Below are positions 9,103 through 17,250 of a stretch of 64,000 nucleotides of DNA, one piece after another. The DNA lies in assembly GCF_016811915.1 (NCBI RefSeq), contig NZ_CP069127.1:3819001-3883000 (forward strand). The letters are read 5' to 3'. Source of the DNA: Brevibacillus choshinensis. GTDB taxonomy: Bacteria; Bacillota; Bacilli; Brevibacillales; Brevibacillaceae. Within the stretch, counting starts at the first letter, position 1; every line of letters begins with the position of its first letter. Under the pieces are notes generated by a model, which saw nothing but the letters and a program-made list of their open reading frames with translations, searched no databases and had not been told where the DNA came from. Both the position numbers and the translations under genes were made by a program.

Positions 9103-9747
9103 TTATTGATTCGTTTTCGAGTAGAGGGAATACGAGGAAAAATTCTCAAACCACGCGGGGGTCGCCGGATCTTTGGCAGGCTCGATCAGTGGCTCTCCCC
9201 ATGCGGCCTTTGTATTTCGCGGTGTTTCCACCGGTTCTGAACGAAGAATCGGACAAAATCTTCCTTGCTCAAACAGACCAAAATCAACCAAATACGTGCG
9301 TCCAGGTTGAATGTCCCGTACATACCAGCTGCTCGCATCTTCGTTCACGAACACATCCTGTACGCGATGCGCATTGTGACCGTCAAAGATCCGATCCGTC
9401 ACATCGTAAATCCGTAGTCCCTTCTGAATATGCCGGTAATCCGATTGCAGATAGGAGGCTACCATCCTCATGCGCGGCCACGTGATTTCCCAGTACACAA
9501 ACAGGACAGTCGGCCCCTGTGCCATGACCTTCAGCAGATCGCGTCCATAAAACGCTGGCAGCCGCCAATCGCTCTCCTGTCGCCTTTTTGGCTGTTGCAG
9601 GGCGGAGGTGTGGTCATGGTCATTTGCCACCCGGGCTCTGTCCTTTTGCAGCTGGTACTTGACCTGACCGATGGTTAACCCGCACTCTTTTGCGATTTGT
9701 GCGATGGACTTCGATTGCGACCGTAGTTCGAGTATTTTTTCCAGCAT
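9103..9747 (-). CDS. DUF4912 domain protein with N-terminal helix-turn-helix-like segment
   Basis: This is the first gene of the glucan operon, 214 residues, with AAGGAG before its ATG. Residues 1-45 contain a resolvase-like helix-turn-helix sequence (SIAQIAKECGLTIGQVKYQL). After a charged linker, a DUF4912 domain (about 70-190) shows the typical LPAFYGRD, VFVYWEIT-like and YLVDFGL segments; this domain is thought to have an immunoglobulin-like or carbohydrate-binding-like fold. No enzyme motif is visible. Because it heads an operon for alpha-glucan synthesis, it could tether glucan or regulate the operon; both are guesses. The family name is fairly sure, the function unknown. Confidence 0.75.
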   Translation of the reverse strand: MLEKILELRSQSKSIAQIAKECGLTIGQVKYQLQKDRARVANDHDHTSALQQPKRRQESDWRLPAFYGRDLLKVMAQGPTVLFVYWEITWPRMRMVASYLQSDYRHIQKGLRIYDVTDRIFDGHNAHRVQDVFVNEDASSWYVRDIQPGRTYLVDFGLFEQGRFCPILRSEPVETPRNTKAAWGEPLIEPAKDPATPAWFENFSSYSLYSKTNQ

Positions 9748-10080
9748 TGTTGAACGCTCCTTCCCGACATGTTCCCGCTTTCTTTTGACAGCGGGTAATT
9801 CATTTTTGAATCAACACAATGACATCATAGCCAATGCCTAGAACAAAGACTGTCGAATGCTGGATGCACTTCCCTTCTTCTTTTGTCGATAAAGTATCAT
9901 GTTTTCGTCATTGAAAAACAATTCTCGAGGCCATACGAATGGAAATCGCTTTCACAAGTCGAACAACCGTCTATTTTTCATCTTACAAACGTGGCCTGAA
10001 TGAAATTCATTCCTTTATGAAATACACGTCGCCCATTTTCAAAAGCTGGATGAATGCAAGCGCTATCCTGATTCGAGCGA
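9748..10080 (-). promoter_or_regulatory. Upstream region of the glucan operon with Spo0A-box-like sites
   Basis: This 333-base stretch holds no convincing gene. Two sequences resemble the Spo0A box (consensus TTTGTCGAAAA): TTTGTCGATAA at 9882-9892, one mismatch, and TGTCGAA at 9851-9857. On the minus strand TATGAT (near 9820-9830) could be a -10 element, with the 9851 box near the -35 position, an arrangement like Spo0A-activated promoters. This suggests the operon is tied to the onset of sporulation, but short boxes like these also occur by chance. Confidence 0.4.
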
Positions 10081-10113
10081 CAAAAAGCCGATGCCCGTTT
10101 GTCCGGCATCGGC
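10081..10113 (-). terminator. Rho-independent terminator of the acyl-CoA ligase gene
   Basis: On the minus strand a perfect 9-bp stem GCCGATGCC/GGCATCGGC is followed by TTTTTG, 35 bases after the stop codon of the acyl-CoA ligase gene. Confidence 0.9.
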
Positions 10114-10147
10114 TCGTTCACCCTACTTCCTGTTTCCAGCATTTTTC

Positions 10148-11740
10148 TCAATTCACCATTCTGCCCTTTTCCTCCCAAAATGGCTGTCGCAGCTCTACCT
10201 TGCGTATCTTGCCGGACGCCGTTTTGGGCAGCTCGCTCACAAAGGTAAAGCCTTTCGGGCACTTGAATGCAGCCATTTTTCCCCGGCAAAAGCTCTCCAG
10301 CACAGCTTCCGTCAGTTCAGCTCCGGGACGGGGGACTACAATGGCGTGCGGTACCTCGCCCCACTTTTCATGTGGAACCGAAATGACGGCGGCCTCCAGG
10401 ACTTCAGGGTGCTCATACAAAAGTCCCTCTACTTCAATCGAGGAAATATTTTCTCCACCGCTGATGATGATATCCTTCTTGCGGTCGACGATGTCGATGT
10501 ACCCTTCGGCATCGATTGTCGCCATATCTCCTGTATGGTACCAGCCATTCACGATTGCGGCTGCGGTCGCTTCAGGCTGCTTCCAGTACCCTTCCATGAC
10601 CATGTTGCCGCGCGCGATGACTTCCCCGATGCTATGGCCGTCCTTCGGCACATCGTTGTCTTCATCATCGACGACGCGTATTTCCACATTGTGCATGGGA
10701 ATGCCCGCCTTCGCCTTCAAGCGGAATCTGCCCTCCTCGCTCTCCTGTGCCAAATGATGCTTGATCGGGGATACCGTAATCAGCGGGGCACATTCCGTCA
10801 TCCCGTACACCTGCAAAAACTCCCAGCCTAATTGCTGTTCCACCGTCCGGACAAACGCTGTCGGCGGCGCAGATCCGGCGATGACCACACGCATCGGCCC
10901 TGTCGTTTTCTCCTCCCGAAACCGCGGCTCATTGATCAGCATATTCAGCACCGTCGGGGCCATGCAGGCTACCGTGACTCCTTCCCTCTGCATCAAGGAA
11001 TGAATCAGCGCAGGATCAATCTTGCGCAGCATGATGTGCTTGGCTCCCACTCCCGTAAAGGAAAACGGTGTTCCCCAACCATTCACATGAAAAATCGGAA
11101 GCGTATGCAGCAGGACGTCACTGTCGGCAGCCCGCAGATGGAACATCGTATTTTGCATGTTGAAATACAGTGTCCGGTGCGAGTGCATGACTCCTTTCGG
11201 CTTGCCTGTCGTACCGCTCGTGTAGAGGATGGTGGCCAGATCCGTCTCTTCAATCTCATGAATGCACGGCTCCGTGCTCTCTTTGGCCAGTAAGTCCGGA
11301 TAGGCAACCCAGCCTTCGCGCTCGCTCACCAGACCATCCACTGGCATAGAAACAAGCTGTGTCACCGTCGTGAAAGACGGAATGACCGACTCTACCAAAG
11401 GAATAAGTTCGTCGTCTGCAAAAAACAGCTTGGCTTCCGCGTGCTCGATGATATACAAATAGTCATGCGCCAGAAGTCTCGTATTTAACGGAACCACTAC
11501 CGCCCCTAGCTGAAAGCAGGCGTAGAACAATTGCAGCATTGCGGCGGTATTCGGGGATAGGACGGCTACCCGATCGCCTTTCTCCACGCCCAATCTCTTC
11601 ATGGCATGCGCCAATTGATGCACTTCATCCTGAAACTTTCGATACGTCCAGCGACGTTCACCTTCCACGATAGATTCTACGTCCGGATAAAGCAAAACGG
11701 CTCGACGCAAGGTATCATCCATCCGCAAAGCTACATGCAT
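10148..11740 (-). CDS. Acyl-CoA synthetase (AMP-binding, fatty-acid--CoA ligase family)
   Basis: The protein has 530 residues from the ATG at 11740, which follows AAGGGAA at good distance; the frame is open to 11803. It belongs to the adenylate-forming superfamily: the P-loop-like TILYTSGTTGKPKGVMHSH, the YGMTECAP loop, the YHTGDMATID motif, the hinge DRKKDIIISGGENISSIE and the C-terminal lysine in KTASGKIRK are all present. It would activate a fatty or other carboxylic acid to its CoA thioester via an acyl-adenylate. It looks like medium- or long-chain acyl-CoA ligases of Bacillus. It stands alone between its terminator and the MFS gene. Chain-length preference is not readable. Confidence 0.9.
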   Translation of the reverse strand: MHVALRMDDTLRRAVLLYPDVESIVEGERRWTYRKFQDEVHQLAHAMKRLGVEKGDRVAVLSPNTAAMLQLFYACFQLGAVVVPLNTRLLAHDYLYIIEHAEAKLFFADDELIPLVESVIPSFTTVTQLVSMPVDGLVSEREGWVAYPDLLAKESTEPCIHEIEETDLATILYTSGTTGKPKGVMHSHRTLYFNMQNTMFHLRAADSDVLLHTLPIFHVNGWGTPFSFTGVGAKHIMLRKIDPALIHSLMQREGVTVACMAPTVLNMLINEPRFREEKTTGPMRVVIAGSAPPTAFVRTVEQQLGWEFLQVYGMTECAPLITVSPIKHHLAQESEEGRFRLKAKAGIPMHNVEIRVVDDEDNDVPKDGHSIGEVIARGNMVMEGYWKQPEATAAAIVNGWYHTGDMATIDAEGYIDIVDRKKDIIISGGENISSIEVEGLLYEHPEVLEAAVISVPHEKWGEVPHAIVVPRPGAELTEAVLESFCRGKMAAFKCPKGFTFVSELPKTASGKIRKVELRQPFWEEKGRMVN

Positions 11741-11829
11741 AGGTATCGTTCCCTTCAATTGGTACTTTACCCATAGACTAGCAAGTTGCCTGCATGCAGT
11801 CAATTTACTTTTCTGAATTCACAGATTAT

Positions 11830-13269
11830 TCATCTGTCTGACGTCTCAAAAAATGGAGGCTGTGTGCTTGGCTTATTAGAGCCATTCCACGAGGATCGCA
11901 TAGCCGATTCACCGCTCATTTTGACAAACCGGGTGCGGTAAAAAATGAGTAAAGCTGCCTGAATCAACGCCAGCACGAAAAAGATATTGCTGTACATGGC
12001 TCCGTCCACGTATCCATTCGCCAGATTTAGTTTGGCCACTCCCCCAAGATCCAATAGGCTGCTGTACACTGCGGATGCGACTGCGAACATGATGAAATTG
12101 GTCATCTGCAGGATCCCGATGCCGATCCCGACCTGCTCCTTTGGCAGCGTGGACGATATGGCATTCGACATGGCGATGACCATGCACATTTGACCGACAT
12201 TCCCAAAGATCAAAAAGGCGGCAATGAACATCGGAGAAGCACCGATGAAGGTAGACAGCAAGGCGAAACTGAACAAGAGCAGCCCAGATGCAATCGTAAA
12301 GACGTACGCATTCCCTCGTCGGTCCGCCAGTTTTCCAGCCCTCCTCCCGAAAATAGCCTGGGCAGCAGCTGCCGGAACCATCGCCAGACCAACCCAGCCG
12401 GGTGAGAGGTGCTGAACTTGAGTGAGCAGCAAAGGGCAAAGAAAGCTGAGGGACGTCACGCTTCCGCTAATGAACAGCATCATGATGATCCCGAACGTAT
12501 AGCTCTTGCTGCGAAACAGCCGAGGCTGGATGAAAGGGTTCTCCACCGTACGGATACATTTGATAAACACCCCTAGCGCGACCATTCCTGCCGCCAGCAT
12601 CCAACCGCTACGATTCGTCAGACTGAGAACGAGCAGCACCACAGTCGCGCTGAGCATGCCTCCTCCCGTCCAGTCCACTTTTGCCGGACTGCTCGCTTCC
12701 TCTCCCAGATAGCGTCGATAGAGGGGCAGCAGTATCAAGACAAACAGCGGAATGCTGAACAAGTAGCGCCAGTGGGTGAAATGGAGAACAAGCGCTGAAA
12801 TCACAGGCCCAAGCACTCCCCCCAGCGCAAGACCGACCATGGCGGTACCGATCGCTGCGCCTCTTCGTTCAGGTGACATGTAACGTACGGGAATCAGTCC
12901 AGCAGTGGCGGGGATGGCTGCAGCTCCCATAGCCTGCAAACATCTTCCCGCGAGCACCATCCAGAACGTTTGTGAAAAAATCCCCACCAGCGAACCTCCC
13001 GCAAACAGCAGCAGACCGAATGTCACCAGCGATTTGAGTTTGATGCTGTCTGCCAGCTTTCCGTAAATGACGGTCCCGATTGCGTAAATGACCATGTACA
13101 GGGAAGACACCCAGCTGGTTTGAGCCAGCGTGAGTCCAAATTGCTCCCGTATTGCCGGCAGAGCCAAATTGAACATCATGGCGCTCATCGAAGAAATCGT
13201 CATCGTAAACATCAGGACCAAGATCAGTTGTTGGCCATTCGCGTGGCTTCGTTCATTTGTCGTTGCCAT
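11830..13269 (-). CDS. MFS drug-efflux transporter (DHA2-like, 14 TM)
   Basis: This is a 479-residue integral membrane protein. The ATG at 13269 is preceded by GAGGAGGG at nine bases and is preferred over a TTG two codons upstream. The N-terminal half carries the MFS motif A equivalent GKLADSIKLK after helix 2 and a conserved GPVISALVLHFTHWRYLF segment in helix 5 (motif C region), as in TetA(L)/Bmr3-type proton antiporters. About 14 hydrophobic segments can be counted. A TetR regulator lies directly upstream on the same strand, with a 20-bp palindrome between them, so the pump is probably induced by its own substrate. The substrate is unknown. Confidence 0.88.
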   Translation of the reverse strand: MATTNERSHANGQQLILVLMFTMTISSMSAMMFNLALPAIREQFGLTLAQTSWVSSLYMVIYAIGTVIYGKLADSIKLKSLVTFGLLLFAGGSLVGIFSQTFWMVLAGRCLQAMGAAAIPATAGLIPVRYMSPERRGAAIGTAMVGLALGGVLGPVISALVLHFTHWRYLFSIPLFVLILLPLYRRYLGEEASSPAKVDWTGGGMLSATVVLLVLSLTNRSGWMLAAGMVALGVFIKCIRTVENPFIQPRLFRSKSYTFGIIMMLFISGSVTSLSFLCPLLLTQVQHLSPGWVGLAMVPAAAAQAIFGRRAGKLADRRGNAYVFTIASGLLLFSFALLSTFIGASPMFIAAFLIFGNVGQMCMVIAMSNAISSTLPKEQVGIGIGILQMTNFIMFAVASAVYSSLLDLGGVAKLNLANGYVDGAMYSNIFFVLALIQAALLIFYRTRFVKMSGESAMRSSWNGSNKPSTQPPFFETSDR

Positions 13270-13344
13270 CTTCAAACGCCCTCCTCAGACTAAATTATCA
13301 ACTGCTATGGGAATTCTACCTTTCCTTGCTCATAAATAAAAATA

Positions 13345-13414
13345 TATCTATTTGAATCTATCCATACATTCAAGTGTATGAGCGATACAGTTTTGACAGT
13401 CAGTACTGACTGTC
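13345..13414 (-). promoter_or_regulatory. Promoter and TetR-type operator of the MFS gene
   Basis: A perfect 20-bp palindrome GACAGTCAGTACTGACTGTC lies at 13395-13414. Just downstream in the direction of the pump gene are TTGAAT (13368-13373) and TAGATA (13345-13350), 17 bases apart, a plausible sigma-A promoter. A second inverted repeat CATACA-N6-TGTATG (13363-13380) overlaps the -35 element. The core GTCAGTAC recurs in front of the tetR gene, which points to shared control by that repressor. Confidence 0.65.
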
Positions 13415-13423
13415 TTCTGACAG

Positions 13424-13452
13424 ATAAAAAAACTAGGGGGTTAGTGCCCTAG
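13424..13452 (-). terminator. Terminator overlapping the tetR stop codon
   Basis: On the minus strand CTAGGG-N8-CCCTAG is followed by TTTTTTT. The stem includes the TAG stop codon of the tetR gene, so tetR and the downstream pump gene are transcribed separately. Confidence 0.8.
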
Positions 13453-14023
13453 CAAAAATGCGCACGCTTTCTTCCAAAACCTCCTCCAGCGCAATGCCCG
13501 GAAAGTTTCCATCCGCTTCCAGATTGTTCATGAAGATCCCGAAATTCAGCATCAGAAATGAAAAAGCCTGAATCTGTGGGTTGGTCTTAAGCAGCTTTCC
13601 CTTGTCAGACATGACGGTGAAATAACTGGTCAGGATCTCCATCAGCTGCTGTGGATGCTTCTGTGTTCGGATGCGCAAGCCCGGCAGGTTCCCCTCTTCC
13701 TTGATGCTGATCATGATCATCTTCCGGTTTTTGTTCATGATGGCATGATACATCCGGCTGAGGAGGGTAAGGTCCGTTTCGAGATCCCAGACCAGCTTCT
13801 CATTGAACAGCTTTTGCATTTCTTCTGTGTAATGAAACCGGTCGAACGCTGATTCGAGTAGGTTTTGCTTGCTGCCAAAATGTCGAAACAGCGTCTTTTC
13901 GCTTAGTCCGGCAGCCGCAGCAATTTCCTGGGTAGTCACTCCGTTATATCCTCGATCCGAGATGAGATCGATTGCTGCCAGCAGGAGCCTGTCGCTGCTG
14001 CTTACCTTGTCGCTGCTGCTCAT
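13433..14023 (-). CDS. TetR/AcrR family transcriptional regulator
   Basis: This 196-residue protein has the N-terminal TetR helix-turn-helix at about residues 10-60 (LAAIDLISDRGYNGVTTQEI, AGLSEKTLFRHFGSKQNLL). The C-terminal ligand-binding part is not conserved enough to name a ligand. An inverted repeat in front of its own start and a related palindrome in front of the MFS gene suggest that it represses itself and the pump. Its own terminator overlaps the stop codon. Confidence 0.9.
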   Translation of the reverse strand: MSSSDKVSSSDRLLLAAIDLISDRGYNGVTTQEIAAAAGLSEKTLFRHFGSKQNLLESAFDRFHYTEEMQKLFNEKLVWDLETDLTLLSRMYHAIMNKNRKMIMISIKEEGNLPGLRIRTQKHPQQLMEILTSYFTVMSDKGKLLKTNPQIQAFSFLMLNFGIFMNNLEADGNFPGIALEEVLEESVRIFARALTP

Positions 14024-14050
14024 GATCTCCCTCCTTCTCTTGTACTTGAC

Positions 14051-14068
14051 TGTCAGTACTTACTGACA
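14051..14068 (-). promoter_or_regulatory. Putative operator in front of tetR
   Basis: TGTCAGTA-CT-TACTGACA forms a perfect 8-bp inverted repeat 28 bases before the tetR start codon. It shares the core GTCAGTAC with the palindrome in front of the pump gene and most likely mediates autoregulation. Confidence 0.65.
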
Positions 14069-14218
14069 TTGATCGTACGCCAATCCCTTCCTTTTGTCAA
14101 TTCCCATTTGAAAGAGCTTGTTTACTTTATGCATCCATTGATTCTGAATCGTTTTTTCCCTTTCCGCTCAGACCGGAACTTTTTATGATAGAGGTAATGA
14201 AGGAGGAGGATGATGTGC

Positions 14219-15355
14219 ATGTGCATGTCAACGCAATCCCCACAAGTCCGGGTGCAGCAATGGCTGGATGAATGGTCGGCCAGCCATGATTACTGCGGCA
14301 TTCAAGTGGCTGCCTACTTCCACGGAAAGCAAATCATCAACGCCTGCTCCGGGATGGCCGATCCCTTGACCCAAACCCCTGTCACAACCGACACCCTGTT
14401 TCTCGCGCAATCCTGTTCCAAAGGGGTGGCATCTACGGTCGTTCATCTGCTCGTGCAACAAGGCAAGCTCTCCTACGATGACAAAGTGGCAAAGTACTGG
14501 CCGGAATTTGCAGCAAATGGCAAAGAAAAGATTACGATACGGCAAGTGCTCTGCCATACTGCCGGGATTCCACTCATGCCTGATCATACCGACATGGATC
14601 TGATCTGCGACTGGGATGCAATGATTCGGGAAATGGAAGAGCTGTCACCAATCTGGGAGCCGGGAAGCAAGCCGGGCTATCACGGTCTCACGTATGGCTG
14701 GATACTGGGAGAGACGGCAGCCAGGGCAGATGGACGCCCTTTTCCCCGGATCGTCCAGGAAGAGCTCTGCAGGCCGTTGGGGATCGAAAACGAGCTTCAT
14801 TTTGGTGCTCCGCCGGAAGCAGAATCGAGGATAGCAAAGATCAGCGGAGAAGAACTGCCGATCGCCCTTTTGCCGGATGATCATCTGATGAAAAAAGTGC
14901 TGCCTGTGCGCGTCGTACCGATTCGCAACCCGGAATGGAATGAGCCGCTCTTTCATCAAGCAGCTGTCCCCGCTGTCAATGGCCTGATGACTGCAAATGC
15001 CCTTGCCCGGATGTACGCATCGTTATTCGAGAATGGTGCAGACGGTGTAAGATTGCTGAGCCCCGTTCACCTGGAGGAGGCAACCCGCCTGCAAGTGGAT
15101 CGAATCGATGAGATCATGCAGGTCAAGACGCGCCTCGCTCTCGGGTACGCCCTCGGCAGCGCTGAACTAGCCGATGCGTTTGGCGGACCGCATTCTTTCG
15201 GTTATGCCGGCATCGGGGGCATGATCGGTTTTGCTGATCCTGTCCATTCATTCTCTTTCGCCATCCTGACCAACCGCATGACTAGTGCACGCGACGCGGT
15301 GGCTGCCGATACATGGTTTGCCAGCCGGGTCAGACAGCTGCTCGAGCTTCGGTAA
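14219..15355 (+). CDS. Serine hydrolase, beta-lactamase/EstB family (class C-like)
   Basis: The protein has 378 residues from the ATG at 14219; the upstream AGGAGGAGG is too close to the ATGs at 14210 and 14213, and an ATG at 14225 is also possible. It has the beta-lactamase/D-aminopeptidase fold: the catalytic SxxK tetrad is SCSK (about residues 65-68), HTAG lies near 120, and a YHGLTYG segment provides the second-motif tyrosine. No signal peptide is visible, so it is a cytoplasmic esterase- or peptidase-like enzyme and not a resistance beta-lactamase. It is the only plus-strand gene in this part and is followed by a strong bidirectional terminator. The substrate is unknown. Confidence 0.85.
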   Translation: MCMSTQSPQVRVQQWLDEWSASHDYCGIQVAAYFHGKQIINACSGMADPLTQTPVTTDTLFLAQSCSKGVASTVVHLLVQQGKLSYDDKVAKYWPEFAANGKEKITIRQVLCHTAGIPLMPDHTDMDLICDWDAMIREMEELSPIWEPGSKPGYHGLTYGWILGETAARADGRPFPRIVQEELCRPLGIENELHFGAPPEAESRIAKISGEELPIALLPDDHLMKKVLPVRVVPIRNPEWNEPLFHQAAVPAVNGLMTANALARMYASLFENGADGVRLLSPVHLEEATRLQVDRIDEIMQVKTRLALGYALGSAELADAFGGPHSFGYAGIGGMIGFADPVHSFSFAILTNRMTSARDAVAADTWFASRVRQLLELR

Positions 15356-15370
15356 TCCCAGGTGAAACAA

Positions 15371-15405
15371 AAAATAGACACCGCCTTGAGTGCGGTGTCT
15401 ATTTT
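15371..15405. terminator. Bidirectional terminator between serine hydrolase and DUF4247 genes
   Basis: A 14-bp perfect stem (AAAATAGACACCGC with GCGGTGTCTATTTT) around a 7-base loop separates two convergent genes. A-rich and T-rich flanks make it functional in both directions. Confidence 0.9.
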
Positions 15406-15412
15406 CTTTGCC

Positions 15413-16198
15413 TTATCTTCGTTTCGTAATTCGGCCAAATCCACCCGTCTTCGTGCGCGGGGGTGAATTGCTCTTTGGCGAGGAAAAGATCGAGGAGCGC
15501 TTCGGTGTCACTGAGCCGCTTGAGCTGGATGAACTGCTGCTGGAATTGCGAATGATCTTTCCTGAGCTGCTCCCTGCCGGCTCTACCTGCTTTTTAAAGA
15601 TGCTGCCGTCAGAGCCCACTGAGCTGTCCGCATTTTTCGAGTTGCTGCCTCGTTTGACGATGCTGCCTTTGCCCGATGTCGTAATCGGCGGTGCCGCCTT
15701 CTTTTCTTCAGCGGTCGGCACATGATACGTTCCTGTCGGCTTGTAGATATCCTTGCTCGAGTAGCCGCGGTAGCTGCCCTTTTTATGACCATCGAACAAA
15801 TCGTCCAGAACACTGGCCAGGATGTACCCTTGCAAAAACGAGGAATCGTAGTTATTGCGCACATATTCCTTGGAGTCTACTTCGATGAGTGAATCCGTCG
15901 GCTTTGCCGCATCCTGCTGGATATGGTAGATCTCATCCGGATAGATGAGAAACATGTGCTGATCGTCTTCCTTGGACATCTCATCCGGCTGGTTCTGATC
16001 CGCGAGCTCTTTCGCTACTACCGGCACTGTTTTGTTTTCTGCCCGATAGATCCGGGAGGTCTGGCCCCTATCCTTCGAAGAGACCGATTCCAGTGGGTAA
16101 GTCTCCCCTAGAGACGGACTTCCGCATCCTGCAAGCGTCAGCAGGAACAAGGCGGGAACCAGCAAGAGCTTAATCGATTGGAACCACTTGTATGGCAT
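15413..16198 (-). CDS. DUF4247 lipoprotein of the PspA cluster
   Basis: This is a 261-residue predicted lipoprotein: a hydrophobic signal (LLLVPALFLLTLAGC) ends in the lipobox LAGC with Cys25. The middle part (about 35-170) matches the DUF4247 type found beside pspA, DUF350 and DUF4178 genes. The last 90 residues are low complexity, with a run of nine or more serines and many Arg/Lys, and end in GGFGRITKRR. It is the last gene of the cluster, after DUF4178, and is followed by the bidirectional terminator. Its role on the outer membrane face in envelope stress is inferred from context only. Confidence 0.75.
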   Translation of the reverse strand: MPYKWFQSIKLLLVPALFLLTLAGCGSPSLGETYPLESVSSKDRGQTSRIYRAENKTVPVVAKELADQNQPDEMSKEDDQHMFLIYPDEIYHIQQDAAKPTDSLIEVDSKEYVRNNYDSSFLQGYILASVLDDLFDGHKKGSYRGYSSKDIYKPTGTYHVPTAEEKKAAPPITTSGKGSIVKRGSNSKNADSSVGSDGSIFKKQVEPAGSSSGKIIRNSSSSSSSSSGSVTPKRSSIFSSPKSNSPPRTKTGGFGRITKRR

Positions 16199-16210
16199 TC
16201 CCCATCCTCC

Positions 16211-16717
16211 TTACGTCCCGCGTAAGACCTGCACGTCCGCTGGAAGAACGGTCTCTCCCTCGTACAGCATGAACCGTCCATCCTGCCATTCAATCCGCAA
16301 TAGCTGCCGCTGGTCGGATTGGAAATGCCAGATGTATTGCTCACCGGAAGCTTGGAAAGGTGTTTTTCCCAGAACGTTCACAACTCCTGAATACTGTTCT
16401 TCCAAATGGTACGCGATGTCTTCCATTTCGATGGTACTCGGCACTTCATCCACCGATTCCAAGCGACCGTCGATGGCACTGTACAGATGATAGACCGTCC
16501 GCTCCCGCTCTTCGATATAGAAGTAACGAATGGTGTTTCCGTCCTGAAGCGTGAGCATCGTTGCGTTGCGGCTGCGGTTCACAGCTTTTCCCATCACCTG
16601 ATACGTTACGAGGGATACTTCGACAAAGTCGCCAGGTCCTACTGTCAGGATGCTTTTTTCCTTTGCGGGTGGTTCAGGTTTGGCAAATATATTTTGAATC
16701 CTTTTGAACAAACTCAT
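16211..16717 (-). CDS. DUF4178 protein of the PspA cluster
   Basis: The 168-residue protein starts at the ATG at 16717, with GGAGGAG nine bases upstream; the longer frame to 16933 overlaps the next gene and is a chance extension. The sequence (SILTVGPGDFVEV, then several beta strands, IRYFYIEERER) fits DUF4178, a beta-rich domain that repeatedly co-occurs with PspA, DUF350 and DUF4247. No membrane segment or catalytic motif is visible. The function is unknown; a link to membrane stress is inferred from the gene set. Confidence 0.75.
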   Translation of the reverse strand: MSLFKRIQNIFAKPEPPAKEKSILTVGPGDFVEVSLVTYQVMGKAVNRSRNATMLTLQDGNTIRYFYIEERERTVYHLYSAIDGRLESVDEVPSTIEMEDIAYHLEEQYSGVVNVLGKTPFQASGEQYIWHFQSDQRQLLRIEWQDGRFMLYEGETVLPADVQVLRGT

Positions 16718-16740
16718 GGGTGAACTCCTCCTGCCTTCCT

Positions 16741-17145
16741 CTACAGGCATGCAGCCAGAATCAGGGCGCCAACGATGTGGAAGGACCCTGCCAGTAATGC
16801 ATGTGCGACTTTTCCTTGCTTGACCCCTTCCTCCAGATCGAATCCAGCCATGGAACGAAACACGATCTCCACGATTCTCTCCAGAATGAACAAAATGATA
16901 AATGATACCACGGATGCCAGCAAAGCCGTCCACAAATCATTGGAATTCAGAATCGATTGGGATAAGATGTACCCTTGAGCGAAGAGCTTCATCACAAAAC
17001 GGGTGGTGACCGCCATATTCCCGTTCTTCATTTCGGTCATATCCTTGTACTTGGTAAACAAGGAATCGATCCACATCAGTACAAACAGCAAGATCGCTCC
17101 TGCTCCTGTCCATACCAGCATGGCTGCTACCTCTACCCATGTCAC
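16741..17145 (-). CDS. DUF350 (YjfL-like) membrane protein
   Basis: This 134-residue protein has about four transmembrane segments (residues about 7-27, 45-65, 72-95 and 112-133). The pattern, including VVSFIILFILERIVEIVFRS and a C-terminal hydrophobic helix, is that of the DUF350 family. It is encoded between pspA and DUF4178, in the order known from other Bacillota clusters. It probably acts together with PspA at the cytoplasmic membrane. Molecular function is not known. Confidence 0.75.
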   Translation of the reverse strand: MTWVEVAAMLVWTGAGAILLFVLMWIDSLFTKYKDMTEMKNGNMAVTTRFVMKLFAQGYILSQSILNSNDLWTALLASVVSFIILFILERIVEIVFRSMAGFDLEEGVKQGKVAHALLAGSFHIVGALILAACL

Positions 17146-17221
17146 TTTTTCATTCCCCCTACCTGTCCGTACATTTCAACATTTTCATGCTTTTCACCCA
17201 CATACTTGTGGGAGTAAAAAA

Positions 17222-17250
17222 GGGGAACCGCTTGATAGCGGTTTACCCCT
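17222..17250 (-). terminator. Partial terminator or attenuator after pspA
   Basis: GGGGTAAACCGCT/AGCGGTTCCCC forms an imperfect stem on the minus strand followed by TTTTTTA. It overlaps the pspA stop codon region and may lower read-through into the DUF350 gene. Confidence 0.6.

Noticed and set aside
9939-10757. A plus-strand frame starting within the 9748-10080 gap
   Set aside because: It runs mainly antisense to the acyl-CoA ligase gene and crosses that gene's terminator. Composition is unlike a protein gene.
14219-15355. The serine hydrolase as an antibiotic-resistance beta-lactamase
   Set aside because: It has the SxxK fold signature but no export signal, and its sequence is closer to EstB-type esterases or peptidases.
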